Shown: positions 28,884 to 36,807 of the stretch, piece by piece | How the letters are laid out: every line of letters starts with the position of its first letter | Position numbering within the stretch: position 1 is the stretch's first letter | Assembly (NCBI RefSeq): GCF_023156195.1 | Contig: NZ_JAKUKA010000001.1 | Span: forward strand, 1,984,001-2,048,000 | Reading direction: 5' to 3' | DNA from: Chitinophaga sedimenti | GTDB taxonomy: Bacteria > Bacteroidota > Bacteroidia > Chitinophagales > Chitinophagaceae | DNA length: 64,000 bases | Program-made: the position numbers and the translations under genes | Notes under the pieces: generated by a model | Told to the model about the DNA's origin: nothing | What the model saw: the letters and a program-made list of their open reading frames with translations, nothing else | Database searches by the model: none

Positions 28884-30551
28884 ATGAAAGAGATCAGGCA
28901 GATTATACAGGCATACGAAATGGCCACCGCACAGCAAAAACGCGCGGTACTGGCCACCGTGGTGCACATCGAAGGATCGGCCTACCGCGCCCCCGGCGCG
29001 CGCATGCTGATCACAGAAGACGGGATGCTCACCGGCGCAGTCAGCGGCGGCTGCCTCGAAGGTGATGTACTTCGCAAAGCGCTATTGGTGATGACCGGGG
29101 AACAACCGCTCCTCGTTACCTACGACACTTCAGACGAAGAAGATCATGTCATTGGCGTAAGCCTGGGCTGCAATGGCATCATCCGCATCCTGCTGGAGCC
29201 TTTGCCCGATGCGGACGATAACGCCATCGTATTATTGAAAGAAGCCGTGGCGGAGCGGTCGCCGGCAGTAGTGGTTACGTTTTTTGCAGAGAAGGATAAA
29301 CTACATAGGCTGCAAGGCACCCGGCTTTGCTGGACGCAGCGCGGCTTACACGCCATAACGCCGCCAGTATCCGCGGTGGCAGCAGATATACAACTGGCTG
29401 TAACCCGCGGCACCTCCACCTTCGTGCAATATGCGGAAGGCTTTACTGCCTTTATCGAATACCTCGCTCCCGCTCCCGCCCTGGTGATCGCCGGTGCGGG
29501 CAACGATGTGATGCCGCTCGCCGGCATGGCCGAAATACTTGGCTGGAGCGTAACCCTCATCGACGGGCGGCCCGCCTATGCAAAACAACAACGGTTCCCG
29601 GGCTGCCAGGTATTGATAGCACAACCGGAGCAGGCATTGTCGAACCTAGCAATCGATGAAGATACGGCCATTGTACTGATGTCGCACAATTATCATTACG
29701 ACAAAGCAGTACTGGAAGCAGCCGTAAAAACGGACGCACGGTACATTGGCATATTGGGGCCGCATAAGAAACGCGCACGTTTACTGGAAGAGCTGCCCCC
29801 GCTCTCCGCAGCACAGCTGGGCAAAATCTACGGTCCAACCGGCCTGGATATCGGCGCGGAAACGGCAGAGGAAATCGCCCTTTCCATCATCGCGGAAATC
29901 AAATCCGTATTCGCTGGCCGCCAGGGACAAGCATTACGTGATAAGCAGGGGCACATTCACATGCGGCATACGCAGTTTACACCATCGTTGCAGGAATATG
30001 CAGTGTTGGTGCTGGCCGCAGGCGCCTCGCGGCGACTGGGACAGGCAAAGCAACAACTGGCCTTTGAAGGTGAAACTTTACTGCAACGGGCTACCCGCAC
30101 CGCGCTAAGCATTGGCGCGGCTACGACCGCCGTGATTACTTCCGAGGCTGCAACGCTGCCGGCAACGGTGATCGTAAACCATCAGCATGCAGAAGGGATG
30201 GCAAGTGCTATCCGCCTGGGTGTGGAACACACGGATAAATACCAATTCATCCTCGTGATGTTGTGTGACCAACCTTATGTAAACACGGCGCACCTGCTGC
30301 AACTCATAGCAGCACAGCAGGTTTCAGGCGCGCCCGTCGCGGCCAGTTTATACGCCGGGCGAAAGGGCGTACCCGCCCTGTTCCACCGGAGCCAGTTCGC
30401 CGCATTGCAGTCACTGCAAGGCGATACAGGCGCCAAACACTTAATTGAACAACTGGGCGATATGGTTACCAGCGTACCTTTCCCGGAAGGCGCTTTTGAT
30501 ATCGATACCCGGGAAGCTTATCAACAACTGATTAAGACGGAGCATGATTGA
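28884..30551 (+). CDS. XdhC-MocA fusion: Mo-cofactor chaperone joined to molybdopterin cytidylyltransferase-like domain
   Basis: 555 residues in one uninterrupted frame. Residues 1-360 are XdhC/CoxI: VLATVVHIEGSAYRAPGARMLI, GAVSGGCLEGDV, a Rossmann-like VIAGAGNDVMPLAGMAEILGW, and GILGPHKKRARL with IGAETAEEIALSI. Residues about 375-550 are a nucleotidyltransferase of the MobA/MocA type: VLVLAAGASRRLGQAKQQL, NHQHAEGMASAIRLG, LCDQPYV and FDIDTREAYQQL. XdhC (PaoD) loads sulfurated cofactor into the enzyme; MocA attaches CMP to give the dinucleotide form that PaoABC uses. The fusion would join the two steps. It is 9 bases after the desulfurase, and its end overlaps moaA by 8 bases. Confidence 0.88.
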   Translation: MKEIRQIIQAYEMATAQQKRAVLATVVHIEGSAYRAPGARMLITEDGMLTGAVSGGCLEGDVLRKALLVMTGEQPLLVTYDTSDEEDHVIGVSLGCNGIIRILLEPLPDADDNAIVLLKEAVAERSPAVVVTFFAEKDKLHRLQGTRLCWTQRGLHAITPPVSAVAADIQLAVTRGTSTFVQYAEGFTAFIEYLAPAPALVIAGAGNDVMPLAGMAEILGWSVTLIDGRPAYAKQQRFPGCQVLIAQPEQALSNLAIDEDTAIVLMSHNYHYDKAVLEAAVKTDARYIGILGPHKKRARLLEELPPLSAAQLGKIYGPTGLDIGAETAEEIALSIIAEIKSVFAGRQGQALRDKQGHIHMRHTQFTPSLQEYAVLVLAAGASRRLGQAKQQLAFEGETLLQRATRTALSIGAATTAVITSEAATLPATVIVNHQHAEGMASAIRLGVEHTDKYQFILVMLCDQPYVNTAHLLQLIAAQQVSGAPVAASLYAGRKGVPALFHRSQFAALQSLQGDTGAKHLIEQLGDMVTSVPFPEGAFDIDTREAYQQLIKTEHD

Positions 30552-31525
30552 AGACGGCTACCATAGAGCACATAACTATCTCCGCATCTCGCTGACGGAC
30601 CGGTGCAACCTGCGCTGCAGCTACTGCATGCCGGAGGAAGACTACGATTTCATGCCTGCCGGAAAGCTGATGCAGCCTGCGGAAATAGAAAGTATCAGCA
30701 CAACATTCGTCTCACTCGGAGTAGATAAAATTAGATTAACGGGCGGCGAACCGCTGGCCCGCAACGACTTTCCCGAAATCCTGGAACGACTGGCCGCATT
30801 GCCGGTGGAGTTATCGCTCACCACTAATGCCACCCTCCTCCACCGTTACCTCGATGTGATGAAAACAGCCGGCCTACGCAAGCTGAATATCAGCCTGGAC
30901 ACACTTTCAGCGCCAACGTTTTTAAATTAACGCGCCGCGATAAGTTTACGCAAACATTGCAAAACATTCACGCCGCAATATCAGCGGGTATGCAGGTGAA
31001 GCTGAATGTCGTGGTGATGAAATCCGTCAACGACCACGAGTTGCCCGACTTTGTAGCGATGACGGCCGATGCGGATATCGAAGTACGGTTCATCGAATTC
31101 ATGCCATTTACAGATAACCGGTGGTCGGCCGACAAAGTACTCCCTAAACAAGCGATCCTCGACCACATCGCGCAATATTACAATTTCAGTCCGCTGGAAG
31201 CCGCCCCCATTCAACAAGTCAGCCTTACCAGGTAGCAGGCCACCAGGGACGCTTCGCGATCATCAGTACGATGAGCGCCCCTTTCTGCGGCGACTGTAAT
31301 CGCATGCGGCTCACCGCGGACGGTAAAATGAAAAACTGTCTCTTTTCGAAAGATGAAACGGATCTCTTAGCCGCATTACGTGCCGGCGAAGCGCTGGAAC
31401 CGCTGATCCGCCGCAACATTCTCGGCAAGGCCGAAAAACTTGGCGGGCAGTTTGGCGACCAACCATTCGAAGCGCTGCACAGCGAAGCACTCATTAACAG
31501 AAGCATGATCAGTATTGGTGGATAA
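30544..31525 (+). CDS. moaA: GTP 3',8-cyclase MoaA (radical SAM)
   Basis: Repaired length 327. The N-terminal radical-SAM cluster CNLRCSYC (CxxxCxxC) is followed by EEDY, RLTGGEPLAR, LTTNATLL and LNISLDTLS. The C-terminal second 4Fe-4S site is FCGDCNRMRLTADGKMKNCLF. It makes the cyclic pyranopterin precursor from GTP. Two missing T were inferred, in the run at 30919-30923 (restores FFKLTRRDKF) and at 31225-31226 (restores YQVAGHQGRFAIISTMS). The protein ends in a single Ile-Gly-Gly where MoaA normally ends in GG, as needed for activity. Partners MoaC, MoaD and MoaE are not in the window. Confidence 0.9.
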
Positions 31526-31528
31526 ATT

Positions 31529-32716
31529 ATGATAACAGTCAATGCCGCCAAAGCGATTTTGGCAGAACAGGATTTCCCACGTACGACCGTTCGGTTACCG
31601 TTACCGCTGGCTGTTGGCCGCGTATTAGCCGAAAACGTTTACGCCAGCTGCGACATCCCGGCCTTTAACCAGTCGTCGATGGACGGGTACGCGTTTAAAT
31701 TCGCGGACTGGCAGGGCCAGGCGCTGCAACTTAATGGCGTATTGCCCGCTGGTCATGCTGAGCCAGCAAGCATCGGCGCAGGGCAGGCAGCGCGTATCTT
31801 CACCGGCGCGCCCTTACCGGAAGGCGCGGACACCGTGGTGATGCAGGAACAAACGAACGTTAGCGGCCAGCAATTACAGATACTGCAAAACGGTCTGAAA
31901 GCCGGCGACAATACACGCCCGCCCGGCAGCGAAATCCGAAAAGGTGAGCTGGCGATGGGGAAAGACCTGCCATTAACGCCTGCCGCTGCGGGGTTCCTGG
32001 CGGGGACAGGCTGCGCGGAAGTAAGCGTGTACAAGTCACCGTCTGTGGCGATCATTATCACCGGCGATGAATTGCAGCAGCCCGGGGTGCCGCTGCTGCC
32101 CGGACAAGTATACGAGGCTTCGTCGACTACGCTGCGCATGGCACTCGCGGAGATGGGCATTACCGACATCGCGCTTCACTTTACAAAAGATGACCCGGAA
32201 GCAACGCAGCATACATTGCACAACGCTTTAACAATGGCAGATGTTGTATTACTGACCGGTGGGGTGAGTGTGGGGGATTATGACTTTGTGGTGCAGGCGG
32301 CCGCGCGTTGCGGTGTACAACAACTGTTTCACCGCGTGCAGCAGCGCCCCGGCAAACCCTTATATGCTGGGCGGAAAGGCAACCAGCCGGTTTTTGGACT
32401 ACCGGGCAATCCCTCTTCGGTGCTCACCTGCTTTTACCAGTATGTATGGCCTGTATTAAGGCGGCTTACCGGGCATAGTGACGAGCTGCGCACAACGCAG
32501 GCCGCTTTACGATCGTCTCACCAAAAGAACCATCCGCTTACCCATTTCTTAAAAGCATATTATAAAGATGGGAAAGTACAAATACTCAATGCCCAGGAAT
32601 CTTACCGGATGCGGAGTTTCGCCGTAGCGAACTGCTTCGTGGCATTGGATGAAACGGCGAAGACCTACGAGGAAAATGACATTGTTAATATCTACCTGTT
32701 GCCAACTTATGAATGA
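31529..32716 (+). CDS. moeA: Molybdopterin molybdenumtransferase MoeA
   Basis: 395 residues, intact. Domain order is standard: MoeA N-terminal (LPLAVGRVLAENVYA, DIPAFNQSSMDGYAF), the MoCF-type catalytic domain (GDELQQPG, VYEASSTTLRMAL, LLTGGVSVGDYDFV, FHRVQQRPGKPLYAG, VFGLPGNPSSVLTCF), and a C-terminal beta domain (KVQILNAQESYRMRSFAVANCFVAL). It inserts molybdate into adenylated molybdopterin. It lies 3 bases after moaA and overlaps the start of the TSUP gene by 8 bases. This places it in one maturation operon with the desulfurase and the XdhC fusion. Confidence 0.92.
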   Translation: MITVNAAKAILAEQDFPRTTVRLPLPLAVGRVLAENVYASCDIPAFNQSSMDGYAFKFADWQGQALQLNGVLPAGHAEPASIGAGQAARIFTGAPLPEGADTVVMQEQTNVSGQQLQILQNGLKAGDNTRPPGSEIRKGELAMGKDLPLTPAAAGFLAGTGCAEVSVYKSPSVAIIITGDELQQPGVPLLPGQVYEASSTTLRMALAEMGITDIALHFTKDDPEATQHTLHNALTMADVVLLTGGVSVGDYDFVVQAAARCGVQQLFHRVQQRPGKPLYAGRKGNQPVFGLPGNPSSVLTCFYQYVWPVLRRLTGHSDELRTTQAALRSSHQKNHPLTHFLKAYYKDGKVQILNAQESYRMRSFAVANCFVALDETAKTYEENDIVNIYLLPTYE

Positions 32717-33449
32717 ACTGCTGATCCTTTGCCCTTTGTTGTTTGCAGTGGCTTTCCTTTATTCTTCTGTAGGACATGGGGGAGCAAGCGGCTACCTGGC
32801 GCTGATGGCGCTTTTCAGCGTAGCGCCGGAAGTGATGAAACCCACGGCATTATTACTGAACCTGTTCGTATCGCTCACCTCCTTTACCTTTTATTACCGG
32901 GAACAATACTTCAACAAGCGGCTGTTTATCCCGCTATCAATAGCCTCTGTCCCGATGGCCTTTGTGGGGGGCATGATGGCGATCCATTCGGAAGTATACC
33001 GGAAAATGCTGGGCGTATTTTTGCTCGTTCCTATCGCGCGTTTCCTGTTTTTCCGCGATATTGAGGTGGACCGGATGGCCAGGCCGCAAACAATATGGTT
33101 GCTGCTGATTGGCGGCGCTATCGGGCTATTATCGGGCATGCTGGGCATTGGCGGCGGCGTTATCCTCTCGCCGGTATTGCTGCTATTACGCTGGACGGAT
33201 CAGAAACAGGCAGCGGCGATCAGTGCGCTGTTCATCTTCGTAAACTCATTATCCGGCCTGATTGGGCAGGTTACCAGGGGCATACACTTTAGTCCCGATA
33301 TGGCGATATACGTAGTGGTGGCCTTCTTCGGCGGACTGCTCGGCTCCTATGCAGGTGCGATCCGTTTCCGGCAAACGACGATTAAAATACTGCTCGCCGG
33401 CGTGTTGGCAGTGGCGGCATTTAAACTGTTCCTCCCGAACTTAAACTAA
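32709..33449 (+). CDS. TSUP (TauE/SafE) family permease
   Basis: 246 residues with about eight membrane segments. The ATG overlapping the moeA stop is chosen (MNELLILCPLLFAVAFLYSS), because upstream codons are moeA in another frame. The family motif pair is seen: VGHGGASGYLALMALF near 20 and LSGMLGIGGGVILSPVLLLL near 140. TSUP proteins move sulfur- or carboxylate-containing anions such as sulfite and sulfoacetate. At the end of a molybdenum cofactor operon it could export a product of the hydroxylase or move a sulfur anion; direct evidence is absent. Confidence 0.85.
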   Translation: MNELLILCPLLFAVAFLYSSVGHGGASGYLALMALFSVAPEVMKPTALLLNLFVSLTSFTFYYREQYFNKRLFIPLSIASVPMAFVGGMMAIHSEVYRKMLGVFLLVPIARFLFFRDIEVDRMARPQTIWLLLIGGAIGLLSGMLGIGGGVILSPVLLLLRWTDQKQAAAISALFIFVNSLSGLIGQVTRGIHFSPDMAIYVVVAFFGGLLGSYAGAIRFRQTTIKILLAGVLAVAAFKLFLPNLN

Positions 33450-33526
33450 AATAACCCTTATGGCTGTGTAGAACAACGTCTACAATGATACGGCATAATT
33501 ATCGCGGGATATCTATTAAAAAATTA

Positions 33527-34018
33527 ATGGCAGATTTTAATACGACACAATTAACAGCAATTGGCGAGCGGCTACAGCAGACGGAAGCGACCATCGCCGT
33601 AGCGGAAAGCGTGACGTCCGGCCTTATGCAGTATGCGTTTTCAAACATTCCAAAGGCGCTAAACTTCTACCATGGCGGCATTACCGCTTACAACCTGGCG
33701 CAGAAATTCAAACACACGGACGTAGAACCTGTACACGCTTCGGCGGTAGATTGCGTGTCGGCCAAGGTGGCGGCACAGATGGCACTCAACGTTTGCAAAC
33801 ACTTTTCCAGTCACTGGGGGATTGGTATTACCGGCTATAGCACGCCCACGCCTGCTTCAGGAGGTCGCATATTCGCTTACTACGCTATAGCATACGAGGG
33901 GGCCATTCGTGCTGAAAGCCTTATTGAGCCTACATTGACGGAAGCTACCGAAGTGCAGCAGGAGTACGTGAACACGGTAGTTGACAAACTATACCAACTA
34001 CTCCATCCGCATGCTTAA
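33527..34018 (+). CDS. CinA C-terminal domain protein (PncC-like amidase family)
   Basis: 163 residues from MADFNTTQ; a 14-codon longer frame exists but begins before the natural start. The fold signatures are AVAESVTSGLMQYAFSNIPKALNFYHGGITAYN and GIGITGYSTPTPASGG. In canonical PncC (NMN deamidase) these read AESCTGG and GITGIAGPGGG, so both active-site loops are altered: Cys to Val, Gly to Ser, and IAGP to YSTP. This may be a divergent subfamily with a different substrate. It stands alone, with a terminator directly after it. Confidence 0.75.
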   Translation: MADFNTTQLTAIGERLQQTEATIAVAESVTSGLMQYAFSNIPKALNFYHGGITAYNLAQKFKHTDVEPVHASAVDCVSAKVAAQMALNVCKHFSSHWGIGITGYSTPTPASGGRIFAYYAIAYEGAIRAESLIEPTLTEATEVQQEYVNTVVDKLYQLLHPHA

Positions 34019-34034
34019 ATAACCCATCAACAGG

Positions 34035-34066
34035 AAGCCCGGGCGATCATTCGTCCGGGCTTTTTT
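34035..34066 (+). terminator. Rho-independent terminator
   Basis: 12-pair stem AAGCCCGGGCGA / TCGTCCGGGCTT (one G-U), loop TCAT, followed by TTTTTT. It ends the CinA-like transcript. Confidence 0.9.
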
Positions 34067-34158
34067 GCATCCTAAATAGCTACCAGCAAGACTTCCAGGC
34101 AAAACAACCGCGCTTGTATGAAAGTACCTTATATACTTCTATTAATTTTTTTATGGTT

Positions 34159-34192
34159 TTTGATTTTTGTTATTAATATTTTAATAACTTTG
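34159..34192 (+). promoter_or_regulatory. Promoter: -33 TTTG, 22-base spacer, -7 TAACTTTG
   Basis: Both Bacteroidota elements are present in AT-rich DNA. The -7 box ends 4 bases before the LysR ATG, so the predicted transcription start coincides with the start codon. Confidence 0.6.
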
Positions 34193-34196
34193 CAGC

Positions 34197-35093
34197 ATGG
34201 TAAACTTCGAGTGGTACAGAACATTTAAAGCAATCTATCAACAGGGTAATCTCACCAGGGCGGCGCAGGAGTTGATGATCTCACAACCGAATGTGAGCGT
34301 TCACCTGGCAGCACTGGAGAACTACACTGGCGGGCTTTTGTTTGAAAGATTACCAAGAAAGATGGTACCCACCGAATTGGGGAAACAATTGTACGCGCAG
34401 ATCATTGGATCGGTAGAAAGTCTGGAGAAAACGGAATATGCGTTTACGAAGAATTTATTACAGAAAAAGACCGTTATAAGAATCGGTGTTCCGAAGGAAT
34501 TTTTCCATGCCGTACTGGCCCCGAAACTGGCTAAAGCCACCTCAAAAATTGACGTGCAATTCGGCTCTAACAAAGAATTGATGCAGGAAATGGAAAAAGG
34601 AAACCTCGACTTCGTTATTGCCACCCAAAGGACGAACGAAGACAAACAGACGATTTATGAAAGTATACTGGAGGAGAATTTCGTGATCGTAGGCAGCGCG
34701 AATATCAAGACGGCAACCTTTAAAAGGTATTTAAAGGCCGGAGACCTGGAGCGCGCCGAGAAGTGGCTACTGGAGCAGGACTGGTATGCATATAGCAACA
34801 ACCTGACATTCATCAGGAAGTTCTGGCTTACTAACTTCCGTAAAAGGCCGCTGGTAAATCCGAAGTATGTAATACCCGACCTGAACACCATCACACACGC
34901 GATCAGCAACGGAAACGGCATCAGCATTATTTCCGACTGTCTTTTAAAAGACTATATCGCGAACAAAACGGTCAAAGTGGTGTGGGAAGGAGATGAACCG
35001 GCAACGAACACACTCTACCTGGCGTACAACAAGAGCCAGACGGTCGCCAGGAAAATAGACGAAATAAAAGGACTGCTGAAGAATATTGCGTAA
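34197..35093 (+). CDS. LysR family transcriptional regulator
   Basis: 298 residues, intact. The N-terminal winged helix shows YRTFKAIYQQGNLTRAAQELMISQPNVSVHLAALENYTGGLLFERLPRKM, the usual LysR signature. The effector domain (90-298) contains IRIGVPKEFFHAVLAPKLAK and NTITHAISNGNGISIISDCLL. The HTH begins at residue 4, so the start cannot be further downstream. Only the adjacent -7 box separates it from a leaderless arrangement. No target gene is obvious: the nearest neighbours are a CinA-like gene and a tRNA. Such regulators without a divergent partner often act elsewhere. Confidence 0.88.
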   Translation: MVNFEWYRTFKAIYQQGNLTRAAQELMISQPNVSVHLAALENYTGGLLFERLPRKMVPTELGKQLYAQIIGSVESLEKTEYAFTKNLLQKKTVIRIGVPKEFFHAVLAPKLAKATSKIDVQFGSNKELMQEMEKGNLDFVIATQRTNEDKQTIYESILEENFVIVGSANIKTATFKRYLKAGDLERAEKWLLEQDWYAYSNNLTFIRKFWLTNFRKRPLVNPKYVIPDLNTITHAISNGNGISIISDCLLKDYIANKTVKVVWEGDEPATNTLYLAYNKSQTVARKIDEIKGLLKNIA

Positions 35094-35191
35094 TGCAACA
35101 ATAAACGAAAGATGGAGTCTACGAATCACCAGATAAGCAACAGTAACCGACACCGATACAACGAAGTAGAAACAAAAGAGCCGGAAATGAG

Positions 35192-35222
35192 AAAAGGCTT
35201 CAGGAAAACCCCAAAGCCTTTT
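35192..35222. terminator. Terminator-like hairpin between LysR gene and tRNA-Lys
   Basis: Stem AAAAGGCTT / AAGCCTTTT with a 13-base loop. It lies 8 bases beyond the 3' end of the tRNA on the minus strand and about 100 bases after the LysR stop, so it could serve both convergent transcripts. Confidence 0.6.
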
Positions 35223-35230
35223 AGTTTCTG

Positions 35231-35303
35231 TGATCCCGCTGGGACTCGAACCCAGGGCCCATACATTAAAAGTGTATTGCTCTACCAACTGAGCTACGGA
35301 ATC
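35231..35303 (-). tRNA. trnK: tRNA-Lys (anticodon UUU)
   Basis: 73 bases fold as a cloverleaf: acceptor GATTCCG/CGGGATC (one G-U), D arm GCTCAGTTGGTAGAGC, anticodon stem ATACA/TGTAT with loop CTTTTAA (anticodon TTT), and T arm CTGGG TTCGAGT CCCAG. The discriminator is A. The CCA end is not encoded. The promoter is visible upstream on the minus strand. Confidence 0.95.
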
Positions 35304-35340
35304 CTACACTTTCGCACCGCTTTTTCTCAATTGCGGAGTG

Positions 35341-35370
35341 CAAAAGTAGGAATTAATTTATTCCGTCCAA
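35341..35370 (-). promoter_or_regulatory. Promoter of tRNA-Lys: -33 TTG, 19-base spacer, -7 TACTTTTG
   Basis: On the minus strand TTG at 35370-35368 and TACTTTTG at 35348-35341 match the Bacteroidota consensus with normal spacing, 38 bases before the mature tRNA 5' end. Confidence 0.65.
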
Positions 35371-35529
35371 TTTTTTTTTTGAAAAAATCAAGCTCGTTTA
35401 ATCCACATTCGTTCTATCTGAATAAATAAACTAACGCTCAAATGCACGCTGTCCAAAGATTTGCACGTTCTTTGCACTCGAATCCCGAAATAATTTTTAA
35501 AGCAGAAAAAAGGAAAGCAACGCTCGAAA

Positions 35530-36363
35530 ATGTCTGTAATAACACTCACATCTGATATCGGTTTACAGGATTACCTGGTAGCTGCCACAAAAGGCCAGCT
35601 GCTACAAACCTGTCCGGATGCGCGTGTGATGGATATTTCGCACCGTATCTCACCCTTTAACTTACCACAGGCAGTCTATATTTTTAAGAGTGCTTTTGAA
35701 TATTATCCCGCAGGAACATTTCACATTGTGTTGATTAACCTGTTCGATAAGAAGCACGACCACATGCTGATTGCCAGGTACAAAGATCAATATATCTGTA
35801 CGGCCGACAATGGTTTTATTACCATGATCGCAGGCAACCAGGCACAGGAGATTATCCGCATGCCGCTAGACCCCGCATTATCTAAAACCACGCTGAACGT
35901 CACTGCAGCATTTGCGGAAACCATCAGCAAAATGTGTAATGGCGCGCACTTGAGCGAGTTAGGCGAAAAGGCGGATGACATCATCGTAAAAAATAATCTG
36001 CAGCCGTTAACCGGCGATGATTATATCGAAGGACAAATTATTCATATCGACAATTTCGAAAACGTGATCGTCAATATTACCCGCGAACAATTTGAAGCAC
36101 AGCGTAAAAACCGTCGCTTCGGCATCATGTTCCGCCGTAACGAAACGATCAACGCTATCAGCGAAACATACAGCGATGTACCGGAAGGCCAGAAGGTGGC
36201 AATGTTCAACTCGGCCGGATATCTCGAAATAGCTATCAACAAAGGCAACGCGGCCGGCTTATTTGGTCTGCAGGGCTTCAGTCGCGAGCAGCTGGTACAA
36301 AATGCTACCGCTTATCAGCAACTGGCGTACTACCAGACGGTGAGGATCGCGTTCGAGGAATAG
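35530..36363 (+). CDS. SAM hydroxide adenosyltransferase (DUF62 family)
   Basis: 277 residues, intact. The family start VITLTSDIGLQDYLVAATKGQLLQ has the conserved Asp of the SAM site. DISHRISPFNLPQAVYIFKSAFEYYP and CTADNGFITMIAG follow, and the C-terminal barrel shows HIDNFENVIVNITREQF and SAGYLEIAINKGNAAGLFGL. The enzyme hydrolyses S-adenosylmethionine to adenosine and methionine and is structurally related to fluorinase and chlorinase. The physiological role in bacteria is unsettled. It follows tRNA-Lys divergently and is not in an obvious operon. Confidence 0.88.
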   Translation: MSVITLTSDIGLQDYLVAATKGQLLQTCPDARVMDISHRISPFNLPQAVYIFKSAFEYYPAGTFHIVLINLFDKKHDHMLIARYKDQYICTADNGFITMIAGNQAQEIIRMPLDPALSKTTLNVTAAFAETISKMCNGAHLSELGEKADDIIVKNNLQPLTGDDYIEGQIIHIDNFENVIVNITREQFEAQRKNRRFGIMFRRNETINAISETYSDVPEGQKVAMFNSAGYLEIAINKGNAAGLFGLQGFSREQLVQNATAYQQLAYYQTVRIAFEE

Positions 36364-36400
36364 ACCATGCGCAGATACGCCGACACCAAAACTTATCTTC

Positions 36401-36699
36401 ATGATCCTCCGTATTGTAAAAATGACCTTTCAGCCGGATAAAACTGCACAGTTTACCCGGCTGTTCAATTTGTAGCAATCGCAGATCCGGAACTTTCCGG
36501 GCTGCTCGCACTGGAACTCTGGAACCAGACCGACCTCCCCCACGTATATTTCACCTACAGTCATTGGGAAAGCCCCGAAGCCCTTGAGGCCTATCGCAAA
36601 TCTGCACTTTTCCGGGAAACGTGGGCTGCCACCAAAATTTTATTTGCCGCCCCGCCGGAAGCCTGGTCGGTCCGCAAAGCCACCGCAGCAGAAGGCTAG
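36401..36699 (+). CDS. Antibiotic biosynthesis monooxygenase (ABM) domain protein, split by an indel
   Basis: One missing T at 36469-36471 restores 99 residues: MILRIVKMTFQPDKTAQFTRLF, then ADPELSGLLALELWNQTDLPHVYFTYSHWESPEALEAYRKS, ending in a Trp-containing tail. This is the ferredoxin-like ABM/YgiN dimer fold. Members range from quinol monooxygenases to heme-degrading enzymes and simple stress proteins; key residues do not decide which. Because of the indel neither half makes a long open frame, so the gene is easily missed. It starts 37 bases after the DUF62 gene. Confidence 0.7.
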
Positions 36700-36778
36700 G
36701 GAGCAGCTTGTTTACAAAAAAATATATTTATAAAAAGTTAAAACTGTAGTTAAGAGTTTCTTAATTGCTTAGTTTTTC

Positions 36779-36786
36779 TATTTTTG
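36779..36786 (+). promoter_or_regulatory. -7 promoter element (TATTTTTG) of the DUF2723 gene
   Basis: Exact TAnnTTTG, 21 bases upstream of the ATG, with TTTC 19 bases further up as a weak -33 box. Confidence 0.45.
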
Positions 36787-36807
36787 TCCGAATCTTAAAT
36801 TAACCTT

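Noticed and set aside
33468..33485. Hairpin TGTAGA / TCTACA before the CinA-like gene
   Set aside because: Six A/T-rich pairs, no T tract; too weak for a terminator or operator claim.
35460..35477. Direct repeat TTTGCAC twice, 11 bases apart, before the DUF62 gene
   Set aside because: Too short and common in AT-rich upstream DNA; no regulator gene nearby.
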